Assembly: GCA_900199555.1 (NCBI GenBank)
Contig: FZQZ01000005.1
Location: 62,001-126,000 of the forward strand
Direction: 5' to 3'
Source: Prevotellaceae bacterium MN60
GTDB taxonomy: Bacteria; Bacteroidota; Bacteroidia; Bacteroidales; Bacteroidaceae
Length of the DNA stretch: 64,000 nucleotides
Position 1 is the first letter of the stretch; each line of letters starts with the position of its first letter. The translations under genes were made by a program, and so were the position numbers. The notes below the pieces were generated by a model that was given only the letters and a program-made list of their open reading frames with translations, did not search any database and had not been told where the DNA came from. This document shows positions 1 through 10,700 of this stretch, piece by piece.

Positions 1-560
1 GGGAGGTTAGGAGAGGGCTACATTCAACTCCGAATACAGCTGTTTCGAGGTGCAATACAATAACTATTGAGGTGCGAGAGTAACTGATTTGCCGCTGAGT
101 GTAGCTGACTCAGCGCTGAATGTAGCTATCTAGCACCCGAACGGAGCCTATCTAGCATCGGAAAAGTGGCACTATTGCAAGGCAAAACAAGCTATATTGA
201 CCTTCAAAACAGCCACTATTCCAGTGCAAAAGTGGCACTATTCACAGAGATTCCGAAAATCGGTTATGTTTTTGGATTCCGAAAATACGAAAACCAATAT
301 TTTGATCCCGAAAGTACACGAAAATATCGAAAAAAACGAAAACCAAATAAGATATTAAGTTTTTCGTTCTTTTAGTCTTTTTCGCTATTTTCGGAATAAA
401 TATAAAAGTTTTCTCTTTTCTCGGAATTAAAAGAAAAATACTGCAAAAACACTATTCACGCTTAACGCTCTATAGCACATAAAGTTACGCGTGAATGTGA
501 AGACTTTTTTCAAGCAAAAATTTGCTGTGTCACACATTATGCGTAAATTCAAGGAGAATT
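1..560. other. Gene-poor region with degenerate repeats
   Basis: I see no convincing gene here. The first 20 bases resemble the GGGAGGTTAGGAG string at about 36468-36485. Around 85-150 the words TGTAGCT and CTATCTAGCA recur, and AAAGTGGCACTATT occurs twice (about 163 and 230). From 248 to 425 runs of CCGAAA and ACGAAAA resemble the A-rich stretch at 42172-42225 upstream of the HU-related gene, including the shared string CCGAAAGTACACGAAAA. The likeliest reading is a decayed copy of repeats found in the island at 33-43 kb. The 69-codon frame at 166-375 is low-complexity and not supported. Confidence 0.45.
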
Positions 561-650
561 ATGCCGTCAAACTATAGTGAAGAGAGTATTACGCAATATC
601 GAGATGAGGTTTATAATTATGTTAGTAGTCATTATTGCGGTATAGCATAA
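561..650 (+). CDS. Possible 29-residue small ORF
   Basis: A short frame starts at ATG 561, ten bases after an AAGGAG that would serve as a ribosome binding site, and ends in TAA at 648-650. A terminator-like hairpin follows at 674-709. The peptide has no signal sequence or motif that I recognise. Its first bases (ATG, then CGTCAAACTAT) resemble the ATG-containing tandem repeat at 41873-41938, so it may be a relic of the same repeat family rather than a real gene. Low confidence. Confidence 0.2.
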   Translation: MPSNYSEESITQYRDEVYNYVSSHYCGIA

Positions 651-673
651 TGAATCGCTATGACAAATTAGTA

Positions 674-709
674 AAAGCCTCCTTATTCCGAATGGAGTAG
701 GGAGGCTTT
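674..709. terminator. Rho-independent terminator, probably bidirectional
   Basis: AAAGCCTCC at 674-682 pairs with GGAGGCTTT at 701-709. On the minus strand it lies just after the esterase gene; on the plus strand it follows the small ORF at 561. Confidence 0.6.
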
Positions 710-730
710 CTGATTTTGATAGGATTTGGA

Positions 731-1636
<906 letters not shown>

Positions 1637-1710
1637 TTATATTGCTATTTACATAGACTATTTTGGAGGCTCATGGTTTAATGGGGGATACATTTTTTTC
1701 ATCATTAAAC

Positions 1711-1738
1711 AAAAAAAGAGCACCCGAAGGGATGCTCC
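1711..1738 (-). terminator. Terminator of the pflB-pflA operon
   Basis: Read on the minus strand, GAGCATCCC and GGGTGCTC pair around TTC, followed by a run of seven T residues. It lies about 30 bases after the pflA stop. Confidence 0.75.
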
Positions 1739-1769
1739 TTAATATAAAATGTTCACCTATTTATATATA

Positions 1770-2510
1770 TTATTTAGATGTGAGTATCTCACGAGCGCGG
1801 GCAATCTGCTCGGCAGTGGGAGTGGCGACATCCTTCAGGGAATAAGGGATGCCCAGCTGTTCCCATTTGAAGGTGCCCAGCGTGTGATAGGGTAGTACCT
1901 CTACCTTTTGAATGTTATGCAGGGTGTCGAGCGTTTGGCGTAACTGCTGGAGTTGTGCTTCATCGTCGGTGATGCCTGGCACCAAGACGTGACGAATCCA
2001 TACGGGTTTCTCGATATCAGAGAGGTAGTGGGCACACTCGAGGATATTCTCGTTGCCATGACCGGTGAGCCAGCGATGCTTCTCGCTATCGATGTGCTTG
2101 ATGTCGAGGAGTACCAGATCGGTGCTCTGCATCAGTCTCTGGAACTTAGAGAAGAAGGGCTCCTTACGGGTGAAGGGCTGGGCTGCTGTATCCAGACAGG
2201 TGTTGATGCCACGACGATGGGCTTCTTCAAACAGGTCAATCAGGAAATCGATTTGCAACAGGGCTTCACCACCGCTAACGGTGATGCCGCCATCGGGGCC
2301 CCAATAGCTACGATAGCGCTCTGCCTTGTCGAGGAGTTCAGAGACAGTTGCGGAGGTGCCACAGCTCTCACCGCCCATCTTCCAAGTATCAGGGTTGTGG
2401 CAATAGCGACAGCGCATGTGACAGCCCTGCAGGAAAATAAGGAACCGAATCCCTGGCCCATCAACAGAGCCAAAGGATTCGGTACTATGTATATAGCCTT
2501 TGCTAGACAT
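1770..2510 (-). CDS. pflA: Pyruvate formate-lyase activating enzyme
   Basis: A 246-residue radical SAM protein that installs the glycyl radical on PflB using SAM and reduced flavodoxin. The 4Fe-4S ligands are Cys30, Cys34 and Cys37 (C-x3-C-x2-C inside GCHMRCRYCHNPDTW). The N-terminal STESFGSVDGPGIR segment is typical of PflA, and the SGGEALLQ SAM-binding motif follows near residue 80. Length matches the E. coli enzyme (246). It lies 24 bp after pflB on the same strand and is surely cotranscribed with it. The flavodoxin at 12929-13423 is a plausible electron donor (inference). Confidence 0.96.
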   Translation of the reverse strand: MSSKGYIHSTESFGSVDGPGIRFLIFLQGCHMRCRYCHNPDTWKMGGESCGTSATVSELLDKAERYRSYWGPDGGITVSGGEALLQIDFLIDLFEEAHRRGINTCLDTAAQPFTRKEPFFSKFQRLMQSTDLVLLDIKHIDSEKHRWLTGHGNENILECAHYLSDIEKPVWIRHVLVPGITDDEAQLQQLRQTLDTLHNIQKVEVLPYHTLGTFKWEQLGIPYSLKDVATPTAEQIARAREILTSK

Positions 2511-2534
2511 ACTAGTATTTCTAGATTATCTAGT

Positions 2535-4781
2535 TTAGAGCGATTCGTGTGACTGACGAGCAATAACGTCTTCCTGCTGCTCACGAGTGAGGTCGATGAA
2601 CTTCACAGCGTAACCAGATACGCGGATGGTGAAGTTAGCGTACTCGGGCTTCTCAGGATGCTCCATAGCGTCGCGCAGCTTGTCAACACCAAACACGTTG
2701 ACATTCAGGTGGTGAGCACCACGGCTGAAGTAGCCATCCATCACGCGAACCAGTGTGGTAGCACGCTCGTCGTCGTTCTGTCCCAAAGTATTGGGGCTGA
2801 TGGTCTGGGTGTTAGAGATACCGTCGAGGGCATACTCGTAAGGCAGCTTAGCAACAGAGTTGAGCGAAGCCAGCAGACCATTCTTCTCAGCACCATAGCT
2901 GGGATTAGCACCAGGTGACAGAGGAGTACCAGCACGGCGTCCGTCGGGCAGGTTGCCAGTGTACTTACCATATACCACGTTAGAGGTAATGGTGAGGATA
3001 GAGCAGGTAGGTGTGGCGTTACGATAGGTAGCGTGCTTGCGAATCTTCTTAACGAAGGTCTTCAGCAACCATACTGCAATCTCGTCGGCACGGTCGTCGT
3101 CGTTACCATAGCGGGGGAAGTCGCCCTCAGCTACGTAGTCAACATTGAAGCCCTCTTCGTCGCGAATCATCTTGACCTTAGCATACTTAACAGCTGAGAT
3201 AGAGTCAACAACGTGAGAGAAACCTGCAATACCGGTAGCGAATGTACGACGTACGTTGGTATCGATGAGCGCCATCTCAGCAGCCTCATAGAAGTACTTA
3301 TCGTGCATGTAGTGGATGAGGTTCAGGGTGTTTACATATACACCTGCCAACCAGTCCATAGCCTGGTCGAAGCGGGGAGCGAGCTCCTCCCATGTGAGGT
3401 ATTCATCCTTGATGGGACGGAAACCGGGAGCAACCTGCTCGCGGGTCTTGGCGTCAACACCACCGTTACAAGCATAGAGGAAACACTTAGCCAGGTTGGC
3501 ACGAGCACCGAAGAACTGCATCTCCTTACCAGTCTGTGTAGCACTTACGCAGCAGCAGATGCTGTAGTCATCGCCCCAAACAGGACGCATCACTTCGTCG
3601 TTCTCATACTGAATAGAGCTGGTCTTTACAGAAATCATGGCAGCATACTTCTTGAAGCTGTCAGTCAGACGGGGAGAGTAAAGCACGGTGAGGTTTGGCT
3701 CGGGTGAGGGACCCATGTTCTCCAGTGTGTGGAGGAAACGGTAGTCGTTCTTGGTAACCATGTGGCGACCATCCATACCCATACCACCGACCTCGAGGGT
3801 TGCCCATACGGGGTCGCCTGAGAAGAGCTCGTTGTATGATGGGATACGGGCGAACTTAACCATGCGGAACTTCATAACCAAGTGGTCGATAAGCTCCTGA
3901 GCCTCGCTCTCGGTGAGGGTGCCCTCTTCCATATCGCGCTGGATGTAGATATCAAGGAAGGTAGATACACGACCTACTGACATAGCTGCACCGTTCTGAG
4001 TCTTGATGGCAGCCAGATAACCGAAGTACAACCACTGAACAGCCTCGCGTGCATTGCTAGCAGGCTGAGAGATGTCGAAGCCATAGATCTGAGCCATAGC
4101 CTTCATCTCCTTCAGGGCCTTGATCTGCATAGAGATTTCCTCACGCTGACGGATAACGTCGTCGCTCATCACACCAGCACCACAGTTGCGCTTGTCGGCC
4201 TCCTTCTCGGCAATGATGAAGTCGATACCGTAAAGAGCTACACGACGATAGTCGCCCACGATACGGCCACGACCATAGGTGTCGGGCAGACCAGTGAGGA
4301 TGTGGTTGTGACGTACGTGCTTCATCTCTTCAGTGTAAGCATCGAATACGCCATCGTTGTGAGTCTTGCAATACTTGGTGAAAATCTCATGCAGCTTCTC
4401 TGAGGGCTTGTAACCGTAGTTAGTGCAAGCCTGCTCAGCCATCTTGATGCCACCGAAAGGCATGAAGGCGCGCTTGAGGGGTTTATCGGTCTGCAGACCA
4501 ACTACCTTTTCCAGCTCTTTCTTACTCTCATCGATGTAGGCAGGGCCATAAGCTGTCATGCTTGACACGATTTCTGTCTCCATGTCGAGCACACCGCCCT
4601 TGGCACGCTCCTCTTTCTGCAGCTCCTGCAGACGTCCCCACAAAGTGTTGGTGGCATCAGTAGGTGCAGCCAAGAAAGACTCGTCGCCCTCGTAAGCTGT
4701 GTAGTTGTTCTGAATAAAATCTCTAAGGTTTACTTCCTCTGTCCATTTGGTTCCTTTAAAACCACGCCATTCTTTTCGCAT
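2535..4781 (-). CDS. pflB: Formate C-acetyltransferase (pyruvate formate-lyase)
   Basis: The 748-residue cytoplasmic glycyl-radical enzyme converts pyruvate and CoA to acetyl-CoA and formate. The active-site cysteines are in the ICCCVSATQ segment near residue 407, where E. coli has its Cys418-Cys419 pair. The radical-bearing glycine is Gly723 in RVSGYAV near the C-terminus. Length is close to the E. coli enzyme (about 760). It is the first gene of pflB-pflA, with a strong promoter at 4845-4875. The oxygen-sensitive chemistry fits an anaerobe and gives a second pyruvate-cleaving route beside PFOR at 7791-11366. Confidence 0.97.
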   Translation of the reverse strand: MRKEWRGFKGTKWTEEVNLRDFIQNNYTAYEGDESFLAAPTDATNTLWGRLQELQKEERAKGGVLDMETEIVSSMTAYGPAYIDESKKELEKVVGLQTDKPLKRAFMPFGGIKMAEQACTNYGYKPSEKLHEIFTKYCKTHNDGVFDAYTEEMKHVRHNHILTGLPDTYGRGRIVGDYRRVALYGIDFIIAEKEADKRNCGAGVMSDDVIRQREEISMQIKALKEMKAMAQIYGFDISQPASNAREAVQWLYFGYLAAIKTQNGAAMSVGRVSTFLDIYIQRDMEEGTLTESEAQELIDHLVMKFRMVKFARIPSYNELFSGDPVWATLEVGGMGMDGRHMVTKNDYRFLHTLENMGPSPEPNLTVLYSPRLTDSFKKYAAMISVKTSSIQYENDEVMRPVWGDDYSICCCVSATQTGKEMQFFGARANLAKCFLYACNGGVDAKTREQVAPGFRPIKDEYLTWEELAPRFDQAMDWLAGVYVNTLNLIHYMHDKYFYEAAEMALIDTNVRRTFATGIAGFSHVVDSISAVKYAKVKMIRDEEGFNVDYVAEGDFPRYGNDDDRADEIAVWLLKTFVKKIRKHATYRNATPTCSILTITSNVVYGKYTGNLPDGRRAGTPLSPGANPSYGAEKNGLLASLNSVAKLPYEYALDGISNTQTISPNTLGQNDDERATTLVRVMDGYFSRGAHHLNVNVFGVDKLRDAMEHPEKPEYANFTIRVSGYAVKFIDLTREQQEDVIARQSHESL

Positions 4782-4844
4782 AAATTAATACTTATTATTC
4801 CTATTTGTTATAAAAATTATTCCTATTATCCATTTTTGAAGGTG

Positions 4845-4875
4845 CAAAGGTACAAATTTTTTATGACTTGTGCAA
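4845..4875 (-). promoter_or_regulatory. Promoter of pflB
   Basis: On the minus strand: TTGC (4872-4875), a 19-base spacer, then TACCTTTG (4845-4852), matching the Bacteroidetes consensus. The 5' leader is about 60 bases. Confidence 0.8.
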
Positions 4876-4913
4876 CTTTTGCACTGCTATATTGAAATAA
4901 TATGATATACATC

Positions 4914-4943
4914 AAAAAAAAGAAGCACCCCAACGGATGCTCC
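4914..4943 (-). terminator. Terminator of the secreted-protein pair
   Basis: On the minus strand AGCATCC pairs with GGGTGCT around GTTG and is followed by a T run. It lies about 60 bases after the stop of the gene at 5004. Confidence 0.7.
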
Positions 4944-5003
4944 TTTTATAATAATATCCCCAAATGGCTCACTCTTGTCTTGTTCATCTTTCTTTCCTGT
5001 ATG

Positions 5004-6491
5004 TTAGTGCTTCACTTGCACTTTCCTACCGTCGATGATATAAAGACCATCGGGCAGCCCCTTGAGTGTAGTTACTTGTCGCTTTACCAGTACACCGCTT
5101 AGCGTGTAGATATCTACAGGTCGTGTCATTGTAACGATTTGGATACCCGTCGGGTAGGTAATCGTTAGGATGCCGTTCTTATAGACGAATTGATAGTTCG
5201 TTGCTTCGCCACCGCTCACGCTGATGACATAATCACCAACCTCACTCTCCGTCGTAGCCTCCGTTGTAGCAACGGGTAGGGTAGTCAATACGCTTTCGTC
5301 GTCTGTTCCCTTCCAGCCACTGTATGTGAGAGTAAGTTCAGGATTCTCTTCGCCCATTTCGCGCTGCTTATCATCAGCCGTAACGGTGAGCGTTGCCTTG
5401 GTGATAGTGAACTGTGCATCGACAGACTCTTTGTAGAGTCCCTTGCCTGTGACGGTAAGGGTTGCATTGCCAGCGTTTCTATTGTCGGCATAGCTTACTT
5501 CGTAGTCCTCGCCTTCTACCAGCAGTTTCTCGCCATCTGTCACGGTAAGGTCGGGCTCAATTTCTTCTGCAGCATATTCGAAGCTATTCTGAGCCAGTGC
5601 TATCATTGCGCTTGTGATGGCTATACGAGTGAAGGTAAATGTTGACGTCTTAACCTGGCTCCATACACCCTTGGAGTCTGCCATACACCATGACAGCGTG
5701 TGCTCTCCCTCTTCCAGTCCGCCGAGGTCAATGTCCAGCACACCGTTTGCATTGGTCACTGTGCCAGCGACAGGGTTGGCGGTGTTGTCGTCTATCCAGT
5801 ACATGTAGCGAGTTATCTTCTTTTCCTCCAGTCCTGTTGCGTCTGGCACGATGAAGTATTTCGTCAAAGGCGAGCTCCACCCTCCGTTGTCATCCTTCAC
5901 ACGAACGGTCAGCGAGTGCATACCAGCAGCCAGCTCCATGAGATTGATTGCTACAGGAGATGCGCCGAGTGCTGTTCGCATGGCTATGTTGCCGTCTATC
6001 CAGTATTCACACTCCACGATGGTTGTGGCAGCAGTAGTATGTGGAATGATAAAGTACTTCGTCAAGGGTGAGCTCCACCCTCCGTTGTCATCCTTCACAC
6101 GAACGCTCAGCGAGTGCATACCACCAGCCAACTCCATGAGATTGATTGCTACAGGAGATGCATCGAGTGCTGTGCGCGCTGCTATGTTGCCGTCTATCCA
6201 GTATTCGCGCTCCACGATGGTTGTGGCAGCAGTAGTATGTGGAATGATAAAGTACTTCGTCAAAGGTGGACTCCACAAATTCTCCGAGTCTTTGGCACGA
6301 ACGGTAATGGAGTGCACACCTTCAGCGAGCGATGATATGTCGATATTCGACTTCATCGTCTCCACATTGTCTACATCACCGTCTATCCAGTATGTAATAT
6401 CAGTTATGCTCTTCTGCGCCACCATCGTTGTGCAGACGACACTGACAGCAGCGAGCATCAGAGTTCTAATCTTAATCATGGTCGTTTGCAT
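5004..6491 (-). CDS. Secreted repeat protein with MBG-like domain
   Basis: A 495-residue exported protein with an N-terminal signal peptide ending near VAQK. Residues about 28-215 hold three tandem units of 66 residues, each with YWIDGN, then a conserved HSL[ST]VR.KD stretch and a WSSPLTKYFI.P ending; a fourth degenerate unit follows. Residues about 300-440 resemble an MBG/Ig-like domain (ending VYKNGILTI). The last 40 residues (IYTLSGVLVKRQ..GLYIIDGRKV) resemble C-terminal cargo domains of Bacteroidetes surface proteins. Binding target is unknown. It lies 17 bp after the beta-helix gene at 6509 and is probably cotranscribed. Confidence 0.7.
   Translation of the reverse strand: MQTTMIKIRTLMLAAVSVVCTTMVAQKSITDITYWIDGDVDNVETMKSNIDISSLAEGVHSITVRAKDSENLWSPPLTKYFIIPHTTAATTIVEREYWIDGNIAARTALDASPVAINLMELAGGMHSLSVRVKDDNGGWSSPLTKYFIIPHTTAATTIVECEYWIDGNIAMRTALGASPVAINLMELAAGMHSLTVRVKDDNGGWSSPLTKYFIVPDATGLEEKKITRYMYWIDDNTANPVAGTVTNANGVLDIDLGGLEEGEHTLSWCMADSKGVWSQVKTSTFTFTRIAITSAMIALAQNSFEYAAEEIEPDLTVTDGEKLLVEGEDYEVSYADNRNAGNATLTVTGKGLYKESVDAQFTITKATLTVTADDKQREMGEENPELTLTYSGWKGTDDESVLTTLPVATTEATTESEVGDYVISVSGGEATNYQFVYKNGILTITYPTGIQIVTMTRPVDIYTLSGVLVKRQVTTLKGLPDGLYIIDGRKVQVKH
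5851..6276. repeat. 198-bp tandem repeat inside the gene at 5004
   Basis: The segment starting AT[GA]AAGTA[TC]TTCGTCAA begins at 5851, 6049 and 6247, an exact period of 198 bp (66 codons). The first two copies are nearly identical and the third has begun to diverge. Such arrays can change copy number by recombination. Confidence 0.85.
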
Positions 6492-6508
6492 TTTTATGGG
6501 TTCTGTTA

Positions 6509-7495
6509 TTAGCGCACTTTTGCATCGTAAGTCACATTTAACGTCTTGCCTTCAACGTTCAGTTGCAGACTGTTGACAACAGGTATTCCTGGCACTTTGC
6601 TCCATCCTGGTCTGATACCAATCTCCGTTTCGTCAGTGGCTATCCACGTCTCAGGATTCTTGATTTCAAACGTGCGAGTCTCAGAGTAGTTTGCATTTGC
6701 CGCGTCTGTAAATATATCTCTGATGTCAACGGCATAGCAGTTGATAAAAGAGTTTTTGTCCTTATTGTTGTATTCGAAGCTTCTGAATATACAGTTGTAA
6801 ACCGTTGCTCCCTCTGTGTTGGCAAAGACTGCACGGTCATAATACGCTCCAACCCAATAGTAGGGGAATATGCTGTTCTGGCAGAGATAAGGTCCTACAT
6901 AGCCGCCAACGATACAATGGTTGATGTTGACGCTACTGCTGGCAGCAAAAGTGTTGATGTCATTTCCTACCCAACAGTTTTCTATCAGACAGTTGTTGGC
7001 CACCAGACTGGCTCCTGCTATTGCTCCCGTAATGACACAGTTCTTGATGATGGTATTCGTATTGGCACCAATAGTCAGAGTACCATTCACATAACATGCT
7101 CTCATCTGGAAATTTTCCAATGCAACATTCTTGTTGACATGGGTGTTGAAATAGATGCCTTCCAGATGAACACCAGTAAGCGTTTCTCCTTCTGCTGCTC
7201 CAAGGTATAGCTGGCCATTAATCTTTGTCACAGCAGTATTTGTCTCACTGTTCTCTTCAAATCCAGCACCATAGATGGCTACAGACTTTGTGATAGTCGT
7301 AGCATTAAATACACCAGCAGACAGTGTTATTATATCACCGTCAGCGGCTGCCTCGTGGGCACTGCCCAATGCACCAACACCAGTAAATACACTAACAGCA
7401 TCTTCATGTTGAAGAGTTGCAACAACGAGTTCGTTCTGGGCCTTTGCCACCATTACTAGACAAAGCGATACAATTGAAAATAGTAATTTCTTCAT
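6509..7495 (-). CDS. Secreted parallel beta-helix (pectin-lyase-like) protein
   Basis: The 328-residue product has a clear signal peptide (MKKLLFSIVSLCLVMVAKAQ). The body has the regular rungs of a right-handed parallel beta-helix: repeated short strands with N and C ladders, such as IIKNCVITG, NCLIENCWVG, NINHCIVGG, VYNCIFRSF and SFINCYAVD. No lyase catalytic residues could be assigned, so it may be structural or ligand-binding. It is the first gene of a two-gene unit with the repeat protein at 5004, with a full promoter at 7602-7633. The pair probably acts at the cell surface (inference). Confidence 0.72.
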   Translation of the reverse strand: MKKLLFSIVSLCLVMVAKAQNELVVATLQHEDAVSVFTGVGALGSAHEAAADGDIITLSAGVFNATTITKSVAIYGAGFEENSETNTAVTKINGQLYLGAAEGETLTGVHLEGIYFNTHVNKNVALENFQMRACYVNGTLTIGANTNTIIKNCVITGAIAGASLVANNCLIENCWVGNDINTFAASSSVNINHCIVGGYVGPYLCQNSIFPYYWVGAYYDRAVFANTEGATVYNCIFRSFEYNNKDKNSFINCYAVDIRDIFTDAANANYSETRTFEIKNPETWIATDETEIGIRPGWSKVPGIPVVNSLQLNVEGKTLNVTYDAKVR

Positions 7496-7601
7496 AATTT
7501 TAAGTTTTTAGTTTAAGTAATATATAGGCTATATAATGCACACACTTATAGACAGCACACATGCACAATCCCCCTGTACTCTCAGTTTCTTCTTTATGGT
7601 G

Positions 7602-7633
7602 CGAAGATAAATAAAATATCTGAAATGACCAAA
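7602..7633 (-). promoter_or_regulatory. Promoter of the secreted-protein pair
   Basis: On the minus strand: TTTG (7630-7633), 20 bases, TATCTTCG (7602-7609). It leaves a leader of about 100 bases before the ATG at 7495. Confidence 0.6.
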
Positions 7634-7730
7634 TTATTCGTCATTTTTTCTTGCTTTTGCATCTCAAGACAAGTTTTTTAACTGAATAAAGAGTGGTAAG
7701 TTTTTGTGTATCTTTGTGAATTATTCAAAA

Positions 7731-7772
7731 AAAAAAGTGGGTTAGCGAATTACTCGCTAGCCCACTTTTTAT
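7731..7772 (-). terminator. Terminator of nifJ
   Basis: A 13-bp stem, AGTGGGTTAGCGA (7736-7748) with TCGCTAGCCCACT (7754-7766), is followed on the minus strand by about ten T residues. One of the strongest terminators in the window. Confidence 0.85.
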
Positions 7773-7790
7773 CTATTAATCTTCTCAGTT

Positions 7791-10700
7791 TTAATCTTCC
7801 CAGTTTTCCTGAGACTTGCGGATGTAGCTCTTGTAACGGAGCTGTGCCATACGCTGTGCTTCAGCGAAGAGTTCTTCTGCCTCGTTAGGATAAGCCTTCT
7901 TAACTGACAGATAGCGTACCTCACCAAGCAGGAAGTCGTGGAAGTTCTCCCAGTTAGGCTCCTTAGAGTCGAGAGAGAATGGGTTCTTGCCTTCCTCAGC
8001 GAGTGCTGGGTTGTAGCGCCACAGGTGCCAGTAACCGCACTCAACAGCCTTCTTCTCCTCAGCCTGGCTCTTACCCATACCGCCCTTGGCCTTCAGACCG
8101 TGGTTGATACATGGAGCGTAAGCGATGATGATTGAAGGTCCGTGCCATGCCTCAGCCTCGCGGATAGCCTTGAGAGTCTGTGCGTGGTCAGCACCCATAG
8201 CAATCTGAGCTACATATACATAACCGTAAGTGGTAGCAATCATACCCAGATCCTTCTTGCGGATGCGCTTACCCTGAGCAGCGAACTGAGCAATAGCACC
8301 AAGAGGAGTAGCCTTAGAAGCCTGACCACCGGTGTTAGAGTAAACCTCAGTATCGAGCACGAGGATGTTAACGTCCTCACCAGAAGCAATCACGTGGTCG
8401 AGACCGCCGTAACCGATATCGTAAGAGGCACCGTCACCACCGATAATCCACTGACTACGCTTAACGAGGTAGTGGTCGAGGGTCTGAAGCTCCTTGCAGG
8501 TAGGACAGCCCTTAGCAGCGCTTTCAGCGATGAGCTCGCGCAGACGAGGAGCAATCTCCTTGGTCTTCTCGGCATCGTCCTTATTAGCAATCCACTCAGC
8601 AGCCAGAGCCTTGTACTCGTCGCTAGCGTTGCCATCAATCATCTCCTGCAGCAGCTTAGCTACGCGCTCCTTCATCTTCTTGTTACCAAGTGCCATACCC
8701 AGACCGAATTCGCAGAAGTCCTCGAACAGTGAGTTGTTGAATACAGGACCCTGACCCTTCTCGTTCTTAGTATAAGGTGTAGAAGGAATAGAAGCAGAGT
8801 AGATTGAAGAACAACCAGTAGCGTTGGCAATCATCTGACGATCACCGAAGAGCTGAGAAAGCAGCTTAACGTATGGAGTCTCACCACAACCAGAGCAAGC
8901 ACCAGAGAACTCGAACAGAGGCTGAGCGAACTGTGAGTTCTTAACGTTGCTCTTGATGTCAACGAGGTTCTGCTTAGACTTAACGTCCTTAACGAGGTAT
9001 TCCCAGTTCTTAGCCTCCTGAACCATGTCAGCAGCATCGGGATTGAAGGGAACCATAGTGAGCGCCTTGCCAGTCTTAGGATTACCTGGGCAGATGTCGG
9101 CACAGTTGCCGCAACCCAGACAGTCGAGTACTGAGGTCTCGATGCGGAAGTGCATACCCTTCATAGCTGCAGGAGCCTTCATCTCGATAGTATCCTCGGC
9201 AGCAGCGAAGCCCTTCAGCTCGTTCTCGTCGAGTACGAATGGACGGATAGCAGCGTGAGGACAGATGTAAGCACACTGGTTACACTGGATACAGTTGTCC
9301 TTGTTCCAAGCGGGAACGAAGGCCTCAACACCACGCTTCTCATAAGCAGCGGTACCAACCTCCCAAGAACCATCAACAGTGTTGTGCTTAACGAAGTCTG
9401 AAACCTTCAGCAGGTCACCAGCCTGTGCGTTGATAGGACGAACGAGCTCCTTAACGAATGCAGGTGCATTGTCGGCCTTAGCCTCATCGTCTGGCAGGTT
9501 AGCCCACTCAGGCTTAACAGTCAACAGCTGATACTCACCACCACGATCGATAGCAGCGTAGTTCTTATCAACAACGTCCTGACCCTTAGCACCGTAAGAC
9601 TTGAGGGCAGCAGCCTTCATCTTCTCAACAGCAAGCTCTACAGGGATAACCTCCGTAATACGGAAGAAGGCAGACTGCAGGATGGTGTTGGTACGGTTGC
9701 CCAAACCAATCTCCTGAGCAATCTTGGTAGCGTTGATAGTATATACAGTAATGTTGTTCTGTGCGAAGTAGCGCTTTACCTTGTTAGGCATGAACTTCTC
9801 GAGCTCGTCGGCATCGAAGATAGTGTTCAGCAGGAACTGACCATTCTTCTGCAAACCACGAGTAACATCGTACATGTGGAGGTAAGCCTGAACGTGGCAA
9901 GCTACGAAGTTAGGTGTAGTTACCAGGTAGGTAGAGCGGATAGGTGTATCACCGAAACGCAGGTGAGAGCAGGTGAAACCTCCTGACTTCTTAGAGTCGT
10001 AAGAGAAGTAAGCCTGGCAGTACTTGTCGGTGTTGTCACCAATAATCTTAACTGAGTTCTTGTTTGCACCTACAGTACCATCAGCACCCAGACCGAAGAA
10101 CTTAGCCTGGAACATACCCTTACCACCGAGAGCAATCTCCTCAACCTCAGGAAGTGAAGTGAAGGTAACATCGTCTACGATACCAACAGTGAAGTGGTTC
10201 TTGGGCTCGGGCATAGCCAAGTTGTTGAATACGCTGATAATCTGAGCGGGAGTAGTATCACGGCTACCCAGACCATAACGACCACCAACGATAAGAGGAC
10301 GATCCTCTACGTCGTAGTAAGCATCCTTAACATCGAGGTACAGAGGCTCACCGTTAGCTCCGGGCTCCTTAGTACGGTCGAGTACGGCAATACGCTTAAC
10401 AGTCTTAGGAACTGAAGCGAGCAGGTGCTTAACAGAGAATGGGCGATAGAGGTGAACACTGATCATACCTACCTTCTGGCCATTAGCGTTCAGGTAGTCG
10501 ATAGCCTCACGAGCTGCATCAGTAGCAGAACCCATCAGGATAATCATGCGGTCAGCATCCTCAGCACCATAGTATGAGAAGAGGTGATACTCACGACCTG
10601 TAATCTTAGAAATCTCACCGAGGTACTTCTCTACAACCTCAGGAACGTTGTTGTAGTAAGTGTTTGAAGCCTCACGGTGTGTGAAGAAGGTCTCGGGGTT

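Noticed and set aside
166..375. 69-codon reading frame in the left repeat region
   Set aside because: Low-complexity, dominated by Lys/Arg/Tyr from the CGAAAA repeats, no start signal and no recognisable motif.
7709..7716. TATCTTTG on the plus strand as a promoter
   Set aside because: Only a nifJ terminator follows and no plus-strand gene lies downstream; no -33 element was seen.
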